Source of the DNA: an uncultured Methanobrevibacter sp.
GTDB taxonomy: Archaea > Methanobacteriota > Methanobacteria > Methanobacteriales > Methanobacteriaceae
Reading direction: 5' to 3'
Length of the DNA: 6,240 bases
NCBI GenBank assembly: GCA_946611495.1
Contig: CAMODR010000084.1
Coordinates: 1 to 6,240, forward strand
Position 1 is the first letter of the stretch, and each line of letters opens with the position of its first letter. The translations under genes and the position numbers were made by a program. Below the pieces are notes generated by a model, which saw only the letters and a list, made by a program, of their open reading frames with translations, had not been told where the DNA came from and did no database searches. Shown piece after piece: positions 4,864 to 6,240 of this stretch.

Positions 4864-6234
4864 TTGAGCGAAACAAATGAAGAAATTGATATGATTGTAA
4901 ACCATCCTAAACAGGCAATCAATAAGCTTGCTCTTCCAATTATCTTCAGTAACTTTTTCATGGTTTTGAATAATATTATTGATGGAATATGGGTAGCAGG
5001 CATAGGTTCCAACTCTTTAGCTGCAGTTGGTTTTGTAACTCCATTGTTTTTAGCTATGGTTGGCTTTGCCAATGGTTTAGGTGCAGGGGCAAACAGTTTA
5101 ATAGCAAGGTGTATCGGTGCTGAAAAGTATGAAAATGCTGGAAATAGTGCTATTCACTCTTTAATGTTAAGTATTATAGTAACAATAATTGTCACAATCC
5201 TTCTGATGATCTTTTTAAGGCCTCTTCTTATTACTATGGGTGCTGGAAGCATCATTGATGAGACAATGGCATACGGTTTCATACTTCTTATGGGAATCTT
5301 TTCAGTCTTCTTGCCTGCAATGATATCTGCAATTTTCCGTTCTCAAGGGGAAATTAAAAGGGCTTCTTATCCTTTAATATTAAATGCAGTAATTAATATG
5401 ATTCTTGACCCTATTTTTATTTATGTGCTTGGATGGGGCGTAAGAGGTGCTGCATTTGCTACTGTACTTGCTGGAACTTCAGCACTTATTCCAATGGGCT
5501 ATTGGATGTTTGTAAAAAGGGATAGTTTCTTGGAAATTAAGTTGAGAGAATATAAGACAAATCTAAAGATTTATAAGGATATTCTTGTTGTTGGAATCCC
5601 TGCCAGCATAGAGCAGTTTATCATATCATTTGTTTCAATTCTAATGAATTATTGGCTGACTATTCTTGTAGGCACACTTGCTGTAGCGGCTTATACTGCA
5701 ACTTGGAGGTTAATATCAATTGGAATCACTCCATTGATAGGTATAGGAGTTGCTGCATTGACAGTAGGTGGTGCTGCTTATGGTGCTAAAAACTTAAGGA
5801 ATTTTAAGATAGCTCTTAATTATGGTGTAAAGTTAGGTTTAATATCTTCTGCAATAATTTGTGCAATATTCTTCTTCTTTGCAGAGCCTTTGTCATTTAT
5901 CTTTTCATATTCTGCAGATAGTGCTATTCTTGCTCCTAGAGTTGTTGATGCATTGAGAGTCCTTTGTTTCTTTATTCTGCTTATGCCTTTAGGTGTTGTG
6001 GCAGGAAACCTGTTCCAATCTATGGGTAAGGGAACAATATCCTTGCTTTTGACTTTGCTTAGATCATTCATTTTAGAGATTCTCTTTGCAGGAGTCTTTG
6101 CATTTGTATTCTCATGGGCAGATATTGGTATCTATGCTGGTTTAGTGTGTGGAATGATGTTAGGTAGTGTTGTTTCATACATCTATATAAATTATTATCT
6201 TAAGAAAAATGAGAGTTATTTTGAAATAAAATAA
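4864..6234 (+). CDS. MATE family efflux transporter
   Basis: An integral membrane antiporter of the multidrug and toxic compound extrusion family, expected to export an unknown cationic or hydrophobic solute in exchange for Na+ or H+. Counting from TTG 4864 it has 456 residues, normal for the family. A short cytoplasmic N-terminus leads to NHPKQAINKLALP (13-25), then IDGIWVAGIG (39-48), RSQGEIKRASYP (159-170) followed by LDPIFIYVLGWGVRGAAFAT (181-200), and in the second half AYTATWRL (276-283) and FQSMGKG (384-390). Hydrophobic segments fit about 12 membrane helices in two repeats, and the C-terminus is short and charged. An ATG at 4798 would add 22 residues, but it lacks a ribosome binding site, would be almost at the predicted mRNA 5' end, and its codons span a perfect palindrome. 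The TTG start is therefore preferred. The gene appears to have its own promoter. Family certain, substrate unknown, start likely. Confidence 0.9.
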   Translation: MSETNEEIDMIVNHPKQAINKLALPIIFSNFFMVLNNIIDGIWVAGIGSNSLAAVGFVTPLFLAMVGFANGLGAGANSLIARCIGAEKYENAGNSAIHSLMLSIIVTIIVTILLMIFLRPLLITMGAGSIIDETMAYGFILLMGIFSVFLPAMISAIFRSQGEIKRASYPLILNAVINMILDPIFIYVLGWGVRGAAFATVLAGTSALIPMGYWMFVKRDSFLEIKLREYKTNLKIYKDILVVGIPASIEQFIISFVSILMNYWLTILVGTLAVAAYTATWRLISIGITPLIGIGVAALTVGGAAYGAKNLRNFKIALNYGVKLGLISSAIICAIFFFFAEPLSFIFSYSADSAILAPRVVDALRVLCFFILLMPLGVVAGNLFQSMGKGTISLLLTLLRSFILEILFAGVFAFVFSWADIGIYAGLVCGMMLGSVVSYIYINYYLKKNESYFEIK

Positions 6235-6240
6235 GGTTTA

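Noticed and set aside
4773..5072. Open frame of 99 codons on the - strand over the start of the MATE gene, with a hydrophobic stretch
   Set aside because: The hydrophobic stretch is the complement of transporter and A/T-rich leader DNA. The frame overlaps the MATE promoter, leader and first helices and resembles no known protein.
5820..6071. Open frame of 83 codons on the - strand inside the MATE gene
   Set aside because: Antisense to conserved transporter sequence, low-complexity composition and no motif.
50..6234. All four genes as a single operon
   Set aside because: Same strand, but the gaps are 180-281 bp, full of T-tracts typical of archaeal termination, and at least two of them contain plausible TATA boxes.

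Overview
The window is very AT-rich and every convincing gene lies on the + strand. Several traits point to a methanogenic archaeon, most likely Methanobacteriales and probably Methanobrevibacter-like. Arginine is written mainly AGA/AGG, isoleucine often ATA, the gaps are nearly pure A/T with T-tract terminators, and there are TATA boxes of the TTTAWATW type and Shine-Dalgarno sites matching AGGAGGTGAT. The protein content fits too: an archaeal agmatinase, the archaeal-type ornithine cyclodeaminase (TIGR00300 family), adenine deaminase and a MATE transporter. The genus is an inference from style and content, not from a marker gene.

Layout: 1-49 holds a TATA box and a weak ribosome binding site. 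50-1036 is agmatinase (speB). 1037-1317 is a gap with T-tracts, a 20-nt exact direct repeat, a TATA-like element followed by a hairpin or operator-like inverted repeat, and an 8-bp tandem repeat. 1318-2535 is ornithine cyclodeaminase. 2536-2715 is a gap with two related A/T-only hairpins and a small palindrome. 2716-4593 is adenine deaminase (ade) with an unusual acidic N-terminal extension. 4594-4863 is a T-rich, almost G-free tract, then a TATA box and a leader with a 19-bp palindrome. The MATE efflux gene follows, best started at TTG 4864, and ends at 6234.

How the genes relate: the first two belong to arginine/ornithine metabolism. Agmatinase makes putrescine and urea from agmatine (decarboxylated arginine), and ornithine cyclodeaminase makes proline and ammonia from ornithine. 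Adenine deaminase performs purine salvage (adenine to hypoxanthine plus ammonia). The MATE protein exports an unknown solute. Each gap is 180-281 bp and contains terminator-like T-tracts, so the four genes are probably separate transcription units rather than one operon.

The coding content is ordinary housekeeping and transport. I see no defence system, mobile element, CRISPR or RNA gene. The items most worth a second look are in the gaps: the palindrome and likely misplaced start in front of the MATE gene, the duplicated hairpin before ade, and the long G-free T-rich tract after ade.
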